Source of the DNA: Methylobacterium sp. J-048
Lineage (GTDB): Bacteria; Pseudomonadota; Alphaproteobacteria; Rhizobiales; Beijerinckiaceae
NCBI RefSeq assembly: GCF_022829515.1
Contig: NZ_JAKSYL010000187.1
Span: 1 to 61,150 of the forward strand
Length of the DNA stretch: 61,150 bases
Direction of reading: 5' to 3'
Position 1 is the stretch's first letter. Each line of letters starts with the position of its first letter. Position numbers and translations under genes: made by a program. Positions 44,167 to 52,766 of this stretch are shown here, piece by piece. The notes below the pieces were generated by a model. The model searched no databases, was not told the DNA's origin, and was given only the letters and a program-made list of their open reading frames with translations.

Positions 44167-46785
44167 TCATCCGATCACCTCCTCCAGAGCTCGGTCGAGG
44201 TCGACCTTCGCGATCGAGAAATCGAACCGTGACCAGATCCAATATCGATCGGCACGCGCCAGCGATGCGCCTGCGCAGAGAACGTAGGATTGGCCGATCG
44301 CGCTGGCGAGACTCGTGAAGGTCTCGCTTAGGATCGCGTCGGCGGAGAAGGCGAGCACCTTCGTGGCAGGCGGTGCGAAGACGAGGTTCGACAGGGCCGC
44401 GCCGCCGGGTGCCGCAATGATCTCTACGTCGGAAAAAAGCTCGATCTGATCGTCGATCGTCATGCCTCCCGGATCGACGATCGCGAAGCCAGCCTCCTTC
44501 AAGCGATCGATGACCTCTGGCTCGTTCAAGAATCCGCGCTTCACGGCTGCGCTCCCGCGCGTGAGGTAAAGCCGCTTGCCGGGCCTGACCGCTGCGGCCG
44601 AAGCTCCGGGGACGAGTCTCTCGCGGAGGAAGCGGACAGCTTCCGGGTGGACGACGAGGTTCTTGGACAAGCGGGGCGGCAAGACCAGATGCGGCACGCT
44701 GACCGGACGGGAAAAATCGACGAGGCACAGCCGCGATCGCACGACTCCGACGCGCGACAGAAGATCCAACTGCCAGGACGCGGCATTCCTATCCACCAGA
44801 ATCGGCACATCGTCGTATTCCGACCCCCCAGTCACAGCTTCAGTATTTGGAATATCTTCCAACAACCAATGGAAATAGTTGCTATTATTTCCGATGAAGC
44901 AAGCTCTCTCAACGGGTGCGGCTATCGGTATTGCACGCGTGTAGATGGCTCGCTTTTCGGCGATCGTCACGATCGCGGAACAGAAGGTCTGATCGTGGCA
45001 ACGCCGCATATGCGACTGGCTAGCCAGAAGAGCCGTCCCGTCCACTAGCACGGTACCATATTCCGGCAGCAACTGCGCCGCGCGCATCTCGCTGAGGGAC
45101 GCCACCGGGAAAGGCAGAAGCGTCCGCACCCGCGATGCCCGGCCTCCGTAGATCAGAACGTAGTCCACAACCAGAGACTGCGCATCCGCGACCGGCAGCG
45201 ATGCGACTTGATACGACTCAACAAAATCCTCACCGTCTTCCACGATGGCCGCGACCCCATGGATGCTCTGCTCCCCCACCTCACGGGCGGTGTCCTTGAA
45301 GAGATCGAAGCCCGCCTGCGGATCCGTTCCGAACAAGGCAAAAGCCTGCGCGAAACGTGCGACATCCTCCGTCTGGTCAAGCGCCGCCAGACGCGCGGCC
45401 GCATCGCGAGCCGAGGACCATTGCCCTGCCGAAAGTCGTGCGAAGGTGAGCATGAGCCAGATATCGGCACCGTCGGGCTCGAGAGCGGCGGCTGTCTCCA
45501 GCAGGGCAATCGAGTCCTCGAAGGTCCGATCATGCCACGTCCGTCCGAAACCAAGATCGAGGATCCGGCCCGGATTGATGGCGGCTTGGTGCGACGCGTA
45601 TTCGTTGAACTCGGACGCCCAGATCGCCTGAACCAGATAGATGTCGCCGAGGGTCAGCAAGGCGAAGTCGCGAAGCGAGTCGGACTGATCGAGATCCCGA
45701 CAGAGCGCTTCGGCATCCGAGAACAACCCAATCGTCTTGAAACTGTTAGCGAGATAAAGCTTGAGGCTGGCTCGCGGTGCCGTAAGCGCGCGCGACAAAT
45801 GGCTGGCCGATTGCGAGCGGGCGAACGGTCGCGCGAGGAAGGTGACGGCGCCCAGCGGGACGTCCTCGAAACCCTCCGCCCGGAACCGCCGGACCGCGGT
45901 CAAGAAGAAGCGCACTTGACTGATCGCCTGAGATCCCGCGGCAAGCGGCAGGCGAGGCCGCGAGATGGCGTAAGCCAAGCACCCAAGGACGAACACGCAC
46001 AGTCGGACGGAGCGGCCCACGCGCGCGTCACGCGGGGTCAGCGCCCACGCCGGGTCCATCCAGCGCACGAGACGGGCCCGCTGCGTCTCGTCCACTGCGA
46101 GCGGCTGCCGACCGGCGCGGAAGACAAACCGCTTGCGACCCCGCATGCGTCCGACATGCAGGAAGTGCGCGACCGGACCGAAATCGCTGGACGCCACATC
46201 CGGATAGACGGCGACATACCGTTCCGACCAGAAATTTGGTCCGGTCTCCCTGCCCTCGCGCTCACCCCAATGCATATAATGATGGAGTGCGGTCGTCTTG
46301 TTCGCCAAAATATCGAGGTGCTTTCCGATGTCCGGATAAGCGTCGAAATAGAACTTTGTTGAAAAATATGGATTTGGATCGCGCATAAACGTATTACTAT
46401 TGACAATATAATCGTAAAGCGGGTTTCTCAGCATGGAGAAACCCAACTTGTATGTCTGTAAATACCACTTGGAATCAAATAAACTATTTGGGAAATAACC
46501 CTTCCGGGCCCCCACGCGCACGTAATGGTCGATGGGATCCTCATCGGAGCGTAAATGGAACCCGTATGTTTTGAGGTACCATATGCGGTCGAACAGACCG
46601 CTTTCCTCGATCACGGTCCTCATGCGGACGCTTGAACCGGTGCCTCGCTTCGCATCAGGCGCCGTCCCGTGCGCGGCCCAACGTCGGGGGCTTAACCTTC
46701 GGAGGAACCGTTCTGGCAAATCCGCGACCCAGGCCCACGTGCTCAGAGACAGAAAGTCCAGCGCTTGAGACTCTTGAAAAGTCAC
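44167..46785 (-). CDS. Large GT61 glycosyltransferase with four YPDV modules
   Basis: 872 aa from GTG 46785. Four successive modules: 64-102 (SGLFDRIWYLKTYGFHLRSD, PIDHYVRVGARKGYFP), 103-140 (SLFDSKWYLQTYKLGFSM), 141-183 (FSTKFYFDAYPDIGKHLD, HHYMHWGEREGRETG) and 184-220 (FWSERYVAVYPDVASSDFGP). A helical, TPR-like middle (370-480) comes next (LALLETAAALEPDGADIW-like helices), then the GT61 domain from about 560: GNNSNYFHWLLEDIPN, RLYLTRGSAAVKRGFLNEPE, IVDPGGMTIDDQIELFSDVE and AAPGGAALSNLVFAPP. The N-terminal coding part (46,300-46,550) is strongly A/T-rich. Confidence 0.85.
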   Translation of the reverse strand: MTFQESQALDFLSLSTWAWVADLPERFLRRLSPRRWAAHGTAPDAKRGTGSSVRMRTVIEESGLFDRIWYLKTYGFHLRSDEDPIDHYVRVGARKGYFPNSLFDSKWYLQTYKLGFSMLRNPLYDYIVNSNTFMRDPNPYFSTKFYFDAYPDIGKHLDILANKTTALHHYMHWGEREGRETGPNFWSERYVAVYPDVASSDFGPVAHFLHVGRMRGRKRFVFRAGRQPLAVDETQRARLVRWMDPAWALTPRDARVGRSVRLCVFVLGCLAYAISRPRLPLAAGSQAISQVRFFLTAVRRFRAEGFEDVPLGAVTFLARPFARSQSASHLSRALTAPRASLKLYLANSFKTIGLFSDAEALCRDLDQSDSLRDFALLTLGDIYLVQAIWASEFNEYASHQAAINPGRILDLGFGRTWHDRTFEDSIALLETAAALEPDGADIWLMLTFARLSAGQWSSARDAAARLAALDQTEDVARFAQAFALFGTDPQAGFDLFKDTAREVGEQSIHGVAAIVEDGEDFVESYQVASLPVADAQSLVVDYVLIYGGRASRVRTLLPFPVASLSEMRAAQLLPEYGTVLVDGTALLASQSHMRRCHDQTFCSAIVTIAEKRAIYTRAIPIAAPVERACFIGNNSNYFHWLLEDIPNTEAVTGGSEYDDVPILVDRNAASWQLDLLSRVGVVRSRLCLVDFSRPVSVPHLVLPPRLSKNLVVHPEAVRFLRERLVPGASAAAVRPGKRLYLTRGSAAVKRGFLNEPEVIDRLKEAGFAIVDPGGMTIDDQIELFSDVEIIAAPGGAALSNLVFAPPATKVLAFSADAILSETFTSLASAIGQSYVLCAGASLARADRYWIWSRFDFSIAKVDLDRALEEVIG

Positions 46786-46894
46786 ATCTGCACTCTTCTG
46801 TGATTAACAACTATGCACGAAGCAGAGGTGTCGTGGGATCGTCCGGGTCGACACCGCTGCCGCAAGAAAGCCTTCTCACGACCGTCGTCTTCGA

Positions 46895-48454
46895 TCAACG
46901 CCGGGGCGCCCAGGCATCGAGCAAGGATCGCAGAGATTTTTGGTTGATCTCGTAACTACCCTGTCGCAGAGATTGAACATTACTGTTCATCCGGGCCATA
47001 TCGCCAATCGTTCTGTCACTCATCAGGCGAATACACGGACATTCTGCGAACGCGGCCAGATTCTGAAAAAGAGTTGAGGTCCTCGCATGCCGGGAGCCGA
47101 GATGAATAATCGCTGTTCCGGGCTTGCAGAAAACGGTGTTGGCAAATGCGGCCCCCACCGGGCCCGCGACATGTGTTGCATTGGCGAACAGCCGAACTTG
47201 TTGTGCGAAGGTCAGGCCGCTGGGATCGATGCTCTTGAAGCCATGATCAATAAAATCAGCCTCGACTTCTGCGGCGTTCACAATGTTCCGGCCGCGCCGC
47301 CGCGACAGGTAGAGGCGCGGGATCGGATCGACATGCTCCGGCTCGGGCGGCAGCGCCGCGAGGGTCCGATCGCGCAGCCACTGCAGGCTCGCGTGCCGCA
47401 AACCCTCTTTTTCGCAGTCGGCGATTTCCATCGCGTCGGGGAAGTACGTCATCAGGGACGGGATGTGGAGGCATTCGACGTCCAGCCGCTGCGCAGCCGA
47501 AATGGCAATTAGATCTCGCTCGGGAAACAGTAGCCGAATCGCTTCCAGCTGCGCCGGAAAGAGGTCGTCCGGAACGATCATCGGTAGGCCCTCATAGAGG
47601 CCGGCCCGTTCGATGACGTACCCTTTCGTCAGGTACTCGATCAAGAAATGGAAATGGTTGTTGCCGCATCGACCGCCGAGGAGGATTGCCGCATCGACGT
47701 GGGCCGCCGCCTGATCGGGCACGCGCGCGAGCACCTTGTCGTGCCGCGGCGAGAAGCACGTGATGACGTGGCGATACTGGCCCGCTGAGTAGGACAGGTT
47801 CGGGTCAGCGGCCGGCTCGTATCTCAAAAAATGGCCATGGGCAGCGATTTGCATGCTGCCGAACACACTGGCTTGGCGGATTGTGGCACACCAGAGCGCG
47901 GGAAGCATGACCGAATGCACTGATGGCGGCTTGGAATCGCCCCAGAGCCTGGGGCCGTCGAAGCAGTAGCGCGTAGGAGGATCGATCTCGCTCACCGTCA
48001 GCCAGGGAAAAGCGGACGCTTCGAGGCGGACGACCGATAGCACCTTGCCGAGGATCCGGTCGCGATCGGATGGGTCCAAGGTGACGCGCGCCGGGTTCAC
48101 GGTCGCAAGCAGCCGGGCGACCCAACGGGCGAATCGATATTCGACGCCGAGATTGCCGCAGGCGAGGTATTGGTAACGCTCGACGAAGCACTGCACCCAA
48201 TCCGTGCGCCGCGTGCCGAGCAGGAGGGCGGCGAGGCCGAGCAACGGCGCGCCTCGGATAATGGCGCGCTCCATGACGGCGTTGGCCGCCCTGATCGGCA
48301 CCGCGAGCCCATGCTCGGCAAAATGCCGGACCGGATCGATGCCCGCGGCACGGATGTCGGGATAGCGATCAAGATAGAAGTCGGTATCGACAAGCCAGCG
48401 CGCTGCCAACAGACGCAAGCGCGCGCGCCAGTCTGTTCTGAGAGCCGTGAGCAT
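46895..48454 (-). CDS. GT61 glycosyltransferase with one YPDV module
   Basis: 519 aa. GAGGA lies five bases before ATG 48454. Module at residues 20-58 (LVDTDFYLDRYPDIRAAGID, then PVRHFAEHGLAVPIRAAN), a possible hydrophobic segment near 65-85, then the GT61 domain: GRCGNNHFHFLIEYLTKGYV, IPSLMTYFPD, PRLYLSRRRGRNIVNAAEVE, and FAQQVRLFANATHVAGPVGA. It parallels the protein at 41718 block by block, so the two arose by duplication. Confidence 0.86.
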   Translation of the reverse strand: MLTALRTDWRARLRLLAARWLVDTDFYLDRYPDIRAAGIDPVRHFAEHGLAVPIRAANAVMERAIIRGAPLLGLAALLLGTRRTDWVQCFVERYQYLACGNLGVEYRFARWVARLLATVNPARVTLDPSDRDRILGKVLSVVRLEASAFPWLTVSEIDPPTRYCFDGPRLWGDSKPPSVHSVMLPALWCATIRQASVFGSMQIAAHGHFLRYEPAADPNLSYSAGQYRHVITCFSPRHDKVLARVPDQAAAHVDAAILLGGRCGNNHFHFLIEYLTKGYVIERAGLYEGLPMIVPDDLFPAQLEAIRLLFPERDLIAISAAQRLDVECLHIPSLMTYFPDAMEIADCEKEGLRHASLQWLRDRTLAALPPEPEHVDPIPRLYLSRRRGRNIVNAAEVEADFIDHGFKSIDPSGLTFAQQVRLFANATHVAGPVGAAFANTVFCKPGTAIIHLGSRHARTSTLFQNLAAFAECPCIRLMSDRTIGDMARMNSNVQSLRQGSYEINQKSLRSLLDAWAPRR

Positions 48455-48532
48455 GCCGATCCTCAGGTGTCGTGCGGTCGATGAATAACCTAGCCCATGT
48501 GCCCAGTTGCATGACCGACAGCGGGAGCACAG

Positions 48533-49699
48533 CTAGGCCGCATGGACATGCGCTTCGGCGCGTCCGGTCAGGATGTGCCGAATGATTGCGCAGATCTGCT
48601 GGGCGTTCGCCGTACCGAGATGCCCGTAGAACGGCAGGCAGAGAACTTGGTCGCCGGCGCGATTAGCAACCGGAAGGTTGTCGCTCCTGCTGTCCGCATA
48701 CTCGCGGTAGGGTTCGTACTGGCTGCAAAGCGGGTAGAAATATCGACGCGCGAAGACATTAAATTTTTTTAATTCGTTATAGACATGATCGCGACTGAAT
48801 CCGGTAAGATTGCGATCGATGCGGAGGCAATAATATTGAAGACTGTCGGTCTCAAGATCCAGCCTACGTGAGGTGGTGATCCCGGGGATCCCGCTCAGGT
48901 CGTGTCGGTATGTTTCCGCGAGCGCGAAGCGCTTCGCTTTCTCGGCGGCAATTTCGTCGACGAGGCACAGGCCCAGAGCGGCCTGGATCTCGTTCATCTT
49001 GCTGTTGATGCCGACGGCCTTGACGGTCACCTCGTCGGCGATACCGAAATTTTTGAGCAGTTCCATGCGCCGTTTCAGCGCTTCGTCGTTCGTGACGACC
49101 GCTCCGCCCTCAGCGGTGTGGAAGAGCTTGGTGGCGTGGAAACTGAACATGGTTGCGTCGCCGTAGCTGGCGATGGCCCGGCCGTTGACTTTAGTCCCGA
49201 AGGCATGCGCGCCGTCGTACAGCACTTTGAGGTGGTGCTTGCGAGCGATCCGCTCGATCTCTTCGACGTCGCAGGGATTTCCATAGACGTGAACCGCGAG
49301 GATGCCCGTGGTGCGCTCGGTGATCGCGGCCTCGATCCGGGCCGGATCAAGGGTCATCGAGCGTTCCTCGATATCGACAAAGACCGGCCGGATTCCGTGC
49401 CACGCAAGCACGTGAGGGGTCGCTGCGAAGGTGAAGGGCGTTGTGATGACCTCTCCGGAGAGGTCGAGGGCCCTGACTGCCGTCATCAAAGCGTTGGTGC
49501 CGTTGTTGAACAGGGCGATATGGCCTTCGCCGAGGTGGGCATGCAGACGCTTCTCCAGCTCGACGTGCTGCGGGCCGCCATTCGAGAGGACGGCACTTTC
49601 CCAGATGGCCTCAAGGTGCTTCGTGAAGACCGCGAGTTCGGGTAGCATCGGACGGGTGACGTAGATCGGCTGTTCGAACGATCGCGGCTCAGCGTTCAT
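48533..49699 (-). CDS. 4-keto sugar aminotransferase (VioA/DesI-like)
   Basis: 388 aa DegT/DnrJ/EryC1 enzyme. IYVTRPMLPELAVFTKHLEA and SNGGPQHVELEKRLHAHLGE at the start, TTPFTFAATPHVLAWHGI, the PLP Lys191 in FSFHATKLFHTAEGGAVV and NFGIADEVTVKAVGINSKMN. These blocks fit enzymes aminating dTDP-4-keto-6-deoxyglucose at C4 (dTDP-viosamine/Qui4N). It is distinct from the 3-aminotransferase at 36696. Last gene of the series from 54339; its ATG is 99 bases after the acyltransferase stop. Confidence 0.9.
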   Translation of the reverse strand: MNAEPRSFEQPIYVTRPMLPELAVFTKHLEAIWESAVLSNGGPQHVELEKRLHAHLGEGHIALFNNGTNALMTAVRALDLSGEVITTPFTFAATPHVLAWHGIRPVFVDIEERSMTLDPARIEAAITERTTGILAVHVYGNPCDVEEIERIARKHHLKVLYDGAHAFGTKVNGRAIASYGDATMFSFHATKLFHTAEGGAVVTNDEALKRRMELLKNFGIADEVTVKAVGINSKMNEIQAALGLCLVDEIAAEKAKRFALAETYRHDLSGIPGITTSRRLDLETDSLQYYCLRIDRNLTGFSRDHVYNELKKFNVFARRYFYPLCSQYEPYREYADSRSDNLPVANRAGDQVLCLPFYGHLGTANAQQICAIIRHILTGRAEAHVHAA

Positions 49700-49798
49700 G
49701 AAACCTCCTCGCGATGTTCGGACGAGGGACCGACCATCTGGACAACTCGAATTTAGAGGGAGCGAATTTGCGCAGCAATCGGGCGGAGCTGAGGCCGA

Positions 49799-50455
49799 TC
49801 AGGCCGATTTTGGCGCAGGTGCAACAATATCTGGCCGGGGCCATACGGTCGCTTGATCGGGAAGGGCGCGCAGAACGTTGCAGCCCATTCCGATCGTAAC
49901 ACCTTGGCCGAGGGCAAGACCCTGAAGAATTTTGGCGAGGGGGCCAATGAGACTGTCAGCGCCGATGGTGCAGCGGCCCCCGATGAAGGCGCCGGGCGAG
50001 ACCGTCGTGTTGTGCCCGATCACCGTGTCATGGCCGATGATTGCGGCTGAGTTCAGCACGCTGAACCGGCCGAGTCGGGCAGCGGCATTGACGATCACCC
50101 CGTGCGCCACGAATGCGCCGGCACCGACCTCGACATCCGAGCTCACGATCGCATGCGGCGAGATAAGGGCAGGGCAGGGGAAGCCGTGCCGGTCGAGCCA
50201 CGCGATGAGTTCAGCCCGCGCCCGGATCGCGCGCCTGCTGACACCGCCGATCGCGAGGACGACACCATCGTATTCTTCACGGTCGGTGATCAGCGCGTCG
50301 AGATAGCCCCGGTAGCGACCGACCTGAACTTCGGGATGACTGGAATACGTCGCTTCGACCGTGTGGCCATGGGCACGCGCGACCTCGGCGATCTCCTTGG
50401 AGAAGCCGCCGCCGCCGATCAGCGCCAGGCGCTTGGTCTCGCCCGTCACCGGCAT
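49799..50455 (-). CDS. PglD/VioB-like sugar N-acyltransferase
   Basis: 218 aa. RLALIGGGGFSKEIAEVARA is the sugar-binding Rossmann part, and from residue 98 a left-handed beta-helix (ALISPHAIVSSDVEVGAGAF, IVNAAARLGRFSVLNSAAII, GHDTVIGHNTTVSPGAFIGG) with catalytic His in IIGHDTVIGH. It would N-acylate the 4-amino sugar made by the aminotransferase. Starts seven bases after the SDR stop, so it is in the same operon as the ACP genes; it may accept an acyl-ACP rather than acetyl-CoA (inference). Confidence 0.88.
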   Translation of the reverse strand: MPVTGETKRLALIGGGGFSKEIAEVARAHGHTVEATYSSHPEVQVGRYRGYLDALITDREEYDGVVLAIGGVSRRAIRARAELIAWLDRHGFPCPALISPHAIVSSDVEVGAGAFVAHGVIVNAAARLGRFSVLNSAAIIGHDTVIGHNTTVSPGAFIGGRCTIGADSLIGPLAKILQGLALGQGVTIGMGCNVLRALPDQATVWPRPDIVAPAPKSA

Positions 50456-50462
50456 CTACCCT

Positions 50463-51185
50463 TCATAGCGTCGCCCCGCCGTCGACCCGCAGGATCTCGC
50501 CGGTCACGTGCCGTGCCTGCGGCGACATCAGGAACGCGATGGCGTCGACCACCGACGCGACCGTGGCGACGCCCGCCGGGCTGCGCTTCTCCAGCGCCTC
50601 CCGGAAGCCCTCGCCGTAGAGCCGCGCATGCGCCCGGGTCATCTCGGTGTCGAGCCAGCCCGGGGCGACGCCGACCGCGCGGCGCGGCGCGAGTTCCCGG
50701 GCGAGACCGCGGATCAGCGCGTCGAGCCCCGCCTTCGAGGCCGCGTAGGGGACGATCGCCGGCTCCGGCCGCTGGGCGGACACCGAGGAGACGGCGCAGA
50801 ACACCGCGTCGCGGGTCGAGATCCGGGCATTGCCGAAGGCCGCTGCGAACACGGTCGGCGCCACGAGGTTCGTGGTGTAGAGGCGCTGGACCTCCTCCAC
50901 GCCCAGGCTGCGCATCGGCTTGATGACCTGGACGCCGGCGCAATAGACCAGACCGGTCAGCAGCCCGCGGTCGGCGACCGCGGCCTGCAGGGTCCCGGCG
51001 ATGGCGGCGAGGTCGGTGACGTCCGCGGCGATGGTGGCGATCCCGGCCTCCGCCAGTTCGGCCAGGCGGTCCGCCCGGCGGGCGAGGGCGGTCACGGCCC
51101 TGTGCGCGGCGAAGCGCTCGGCGACGGCCCGGCCGATGCCGCTGCTGGCGCCGACGACGAGGATGTGTCCCGCGGGTTCCGCCAT
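50463..51185 (-). CDS. SDR, FabG-like 3-ketoacyl-ACP reductase
   Basis: 240 aa classical SDR. HILVVGASSGIGRAVAERFA binds NADPH, and the VYCAGVQVIKPM, AVSSVSA and YAASKAGLDALIRGLARELA blocks give the catalytic Ser-Tyr-Lys. PGWLDTEMTRAHARL and GEILRVDGGATL close it. In an operon with KAS III and ACPs, reduction of a beta-keto group on ACP is expected, giving a 3-hydroxyacyl chain. GC content is visibly higher than in the acyltransferase gene just downstream. Confidence 0.9.
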   Translation of the reverse strand: MAEPAGHILVVGASSGIGRAVAERFAAHRAVTALARRADRLAELAEAGIATIAADVTDLAAIAGTLQAAVADRGLLTGLVYCAGVQVIKPMRSLGVEEVQRLYTTNLVAPTVFAAAFGNARISTRDAVFCAVSSVSAQRPEPAIVPYAASKAGLDALIRGLARELAPRRAVGVAPGWLDTEMTRAHARLYGEGFREALEKRSPAGVATVASVVDAIAFLMSPQARHVTGEILRVDGGATL

Positions 51186-51194
51186 GGCCCGGCC

Positions 51195-51422
51195 TCAGGC
51201 CTGCAGCTTCGCGCCGGCGATGCCGAGGAGGTCGTCGGTGGTCGCGGCCTCCGCGATCCGGGACGGCTCCACCTCGAGACCCAGGGTGTCGAACAGGGCC
51301 ATGATGTTGAGGATGCCGAGGGAGTCGAAGGTCTCGATCTCACCGAGCTTCTGGCCGCGCGCGAGCGGCCCCGGCTGATCCAGGATCGCGCCGAGCTCGT
51401 CCAGGAACCCAGCCTCGGTCAT
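51195..51422 (-). CDS. Acyl carrier protein, first of two
   Basis: 75 aa from ATG 51422, which overlaps the KAS III stop by one base (TGATG). FDSLGILNIMALFDTLGLEV contains the Asp-Ser-Leu phosphopantetheine site (Ser34). Preceding EIET fits the loop, although the usual G-x-DSL is F-DSL here. It is shorter than and unlike the second ACP of this operon (52452). Confidence 0.85.
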   Translation of the reverse strand: MTEAGFLDELGAILDQPGPLARGQKLGEIETFDSLGILNIMALFDTLGLEVEPSRIAEAATTDDLLGIAGAKLQA

Positions 51423-52459
51423 CACGCGATCTCCTCGAACTTCAAAACCGACGGGGCGTAGATCCGGTCGGTGCTGAGCGCGCATGCGCCCCAGCTCAGA
51501 CCGACGCCGAACCCGGCCAGCACCGCGCGCAGGGGCCGGTGCGCGAACGCGTCCGCCAGGAAGCCCGAGATCGTCCCGGGGATCGAGGCGGAGTTCTGGT
51601 TCCCGTAGACGGATTGCGTGCCCGAGGGAAGCTTGCCGTCGTCGAGCCCCAGGCGCCGCTGCAGGTTCTTGAGAATGTACTTGTTCGGCTGGTGCAGGAC
51701 GTAGAAGTCCGGCTCCTCCGGCCCCATTCCGGCGGCCGCGAGGATGTCGGTGATCAGCGACGGCACGCGCTTCAGGGAGAAATTGAACACCTGCGCGCCG
51801 TCCATGTGCATGGAGGCGGGCTTGTCCGCATCCTCGGGATCCGCGCGCAGGCCGCTATGCGGGATGAACAGCGCCTTCTCGCCGGAGCCGTCGCTGTGCA
51901 GCTGGAAGACGCTCTCGGTCTCACGCCGCTCGATCAGGACGGCGGCGCCGGCATCGCCCATGATCGGGGTGATGGAGCGGTCGTTCGTGGCGACCATGCG
52001 GCTCGCGACGTCGCCGACGCAGAGGAGCACGCGGCTCAGCCCGGATTCGACGAGGCTGTAGGCGACCGAGAGCCCGTACACGAAGCCGCTGCAGCCGAGC
52101 CGCATGTCGAAGCAGAGCGTGTCGGTGCGCATGCCGAGCCGGTGCTGCAGGCCGATCGCCGTCGAGGGCGAGCTGTAATCGGGGGTCTGGGTGACCAGGA
52201 TCAGCCCGTCGAGATCCGCCGGCTGCAGGTCGAGGCCGCGCAGGAGGTCCCGGGCCGAGTTGAGGCACAGGTCGGCGGTGGTGGTGTCGTCGCGCACGAC
52301 CACGTGGCGGGTGGTGAAGCCCATCGCGCGCTTCAGGCGCTCGGCCTCCTCGGGGGACATCCCGAGATCCGCCGCCTCGGCGTCGAAGGCGAGCGCCCGG
52401 CCGCCGACCGTGGTGACGAGGCCGGCGATGCCCGCATGCCGGAAGCGCAGCTCAGCCAC
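51422..52459 (-). CDS. KAS III (FabH-like ketoacyl-ACP synthase)
   Basis: 345 aa from GTG 52459. Active-site Cys123 in DMRLGCSGFVYGLSVAY, His256 in YVLHQPNKYILKNLQRRLGL and Asn287 in VYGNQNSASIPGTISG. The triad is complete, so it condenses an acyl starter with malonyl-ACP or transfers acyl groups. Close functional parallels in the literature are VioS-type synthases of sugar-acylation loci. It overlaps the adjacent genes on both sides by a few bases. Confidence 0.92.
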   Translation of the reverse strand: MAELRFRHAGIAGLVTTVGGRALAFDAEAADLGMSPEEAERLKRAMGFTTRHVVVRDDTTTADLCLNSARDLLRGLDLQPADLDGLILVTQTPDYSSPSTAIGLQHRLGMRTDTLCFDMRLGCSGFVYGLSVAYSLVESGLSRVLLCVGDVASRMVATNDRSITPIMGDAGAAVLIERRETESVFQLHSDGSGEKALFIPHSGLRADPEDADKPASMHMDGAQVFNFSLKRVPSLITDILAAAGMGPEEPDFYVLHQPNKYILKNLQRRLGLDDGKLPSGTQSVYGNQNSASIPGTISGFLADAFAHRPLRAVLAGFGVGLSWGACALSTDRIYAPSVLKFEEIA

Positions 52460-52766
52460 GGGCCACGGCCTGTTCGACGTAGTCGAACCAGCCCTGGAGC
52501 CGGCGCAGGGGGGAGCGGGTGCTGTCGAGGATGCTCTCGTCGGCCAGCGGGACGTAGCGCCCGACCGCCTTCTCGACCTCGGATTCGGTCTCCAGCAGCA
52601 GCTCGACCACCGCGAAGGAATCGATCCGCTCGTAGAGGTCGTCCTCCGGGCCGAGGCCGCTCAGCTCCGGCCGGCCCCAGGTCTCGACCAGACGGTCCAG
52701 GGTGGTGCGGGCGGCCGTCGCGGCGGCGTGCTCACTCGGCGACGATGTGGACGTAGGCAGTGTCAT
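52452..52766 (-). CDS. Acyl carrier protein, second
   Basis: 104 aa from ATG 52766; GAGGA precedes by five bases. It has a longer N-terminus (LPTSTSSPSEHAAATAARTT) and a site in DDLYERIDSFAVVELLLETE where Ser50 is in Asp-Ser-Phe rather than Asp-Ser-Leu. This unusual site is common in ACPs paired with FkbH-type enzymes. Its start lies inside the end of the FkbH gene by 35 bases. Confidence 0.82.
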   Translation of the reverse strand: MTLPTSTSSPSEHAAATAARTTLDRLVETWGRPELSGLGPEDDLYERIDSFAVVELLLETESEVEKAVGRYVPLADESILDSTRSPLRRLQGWFDYVEQAVARG

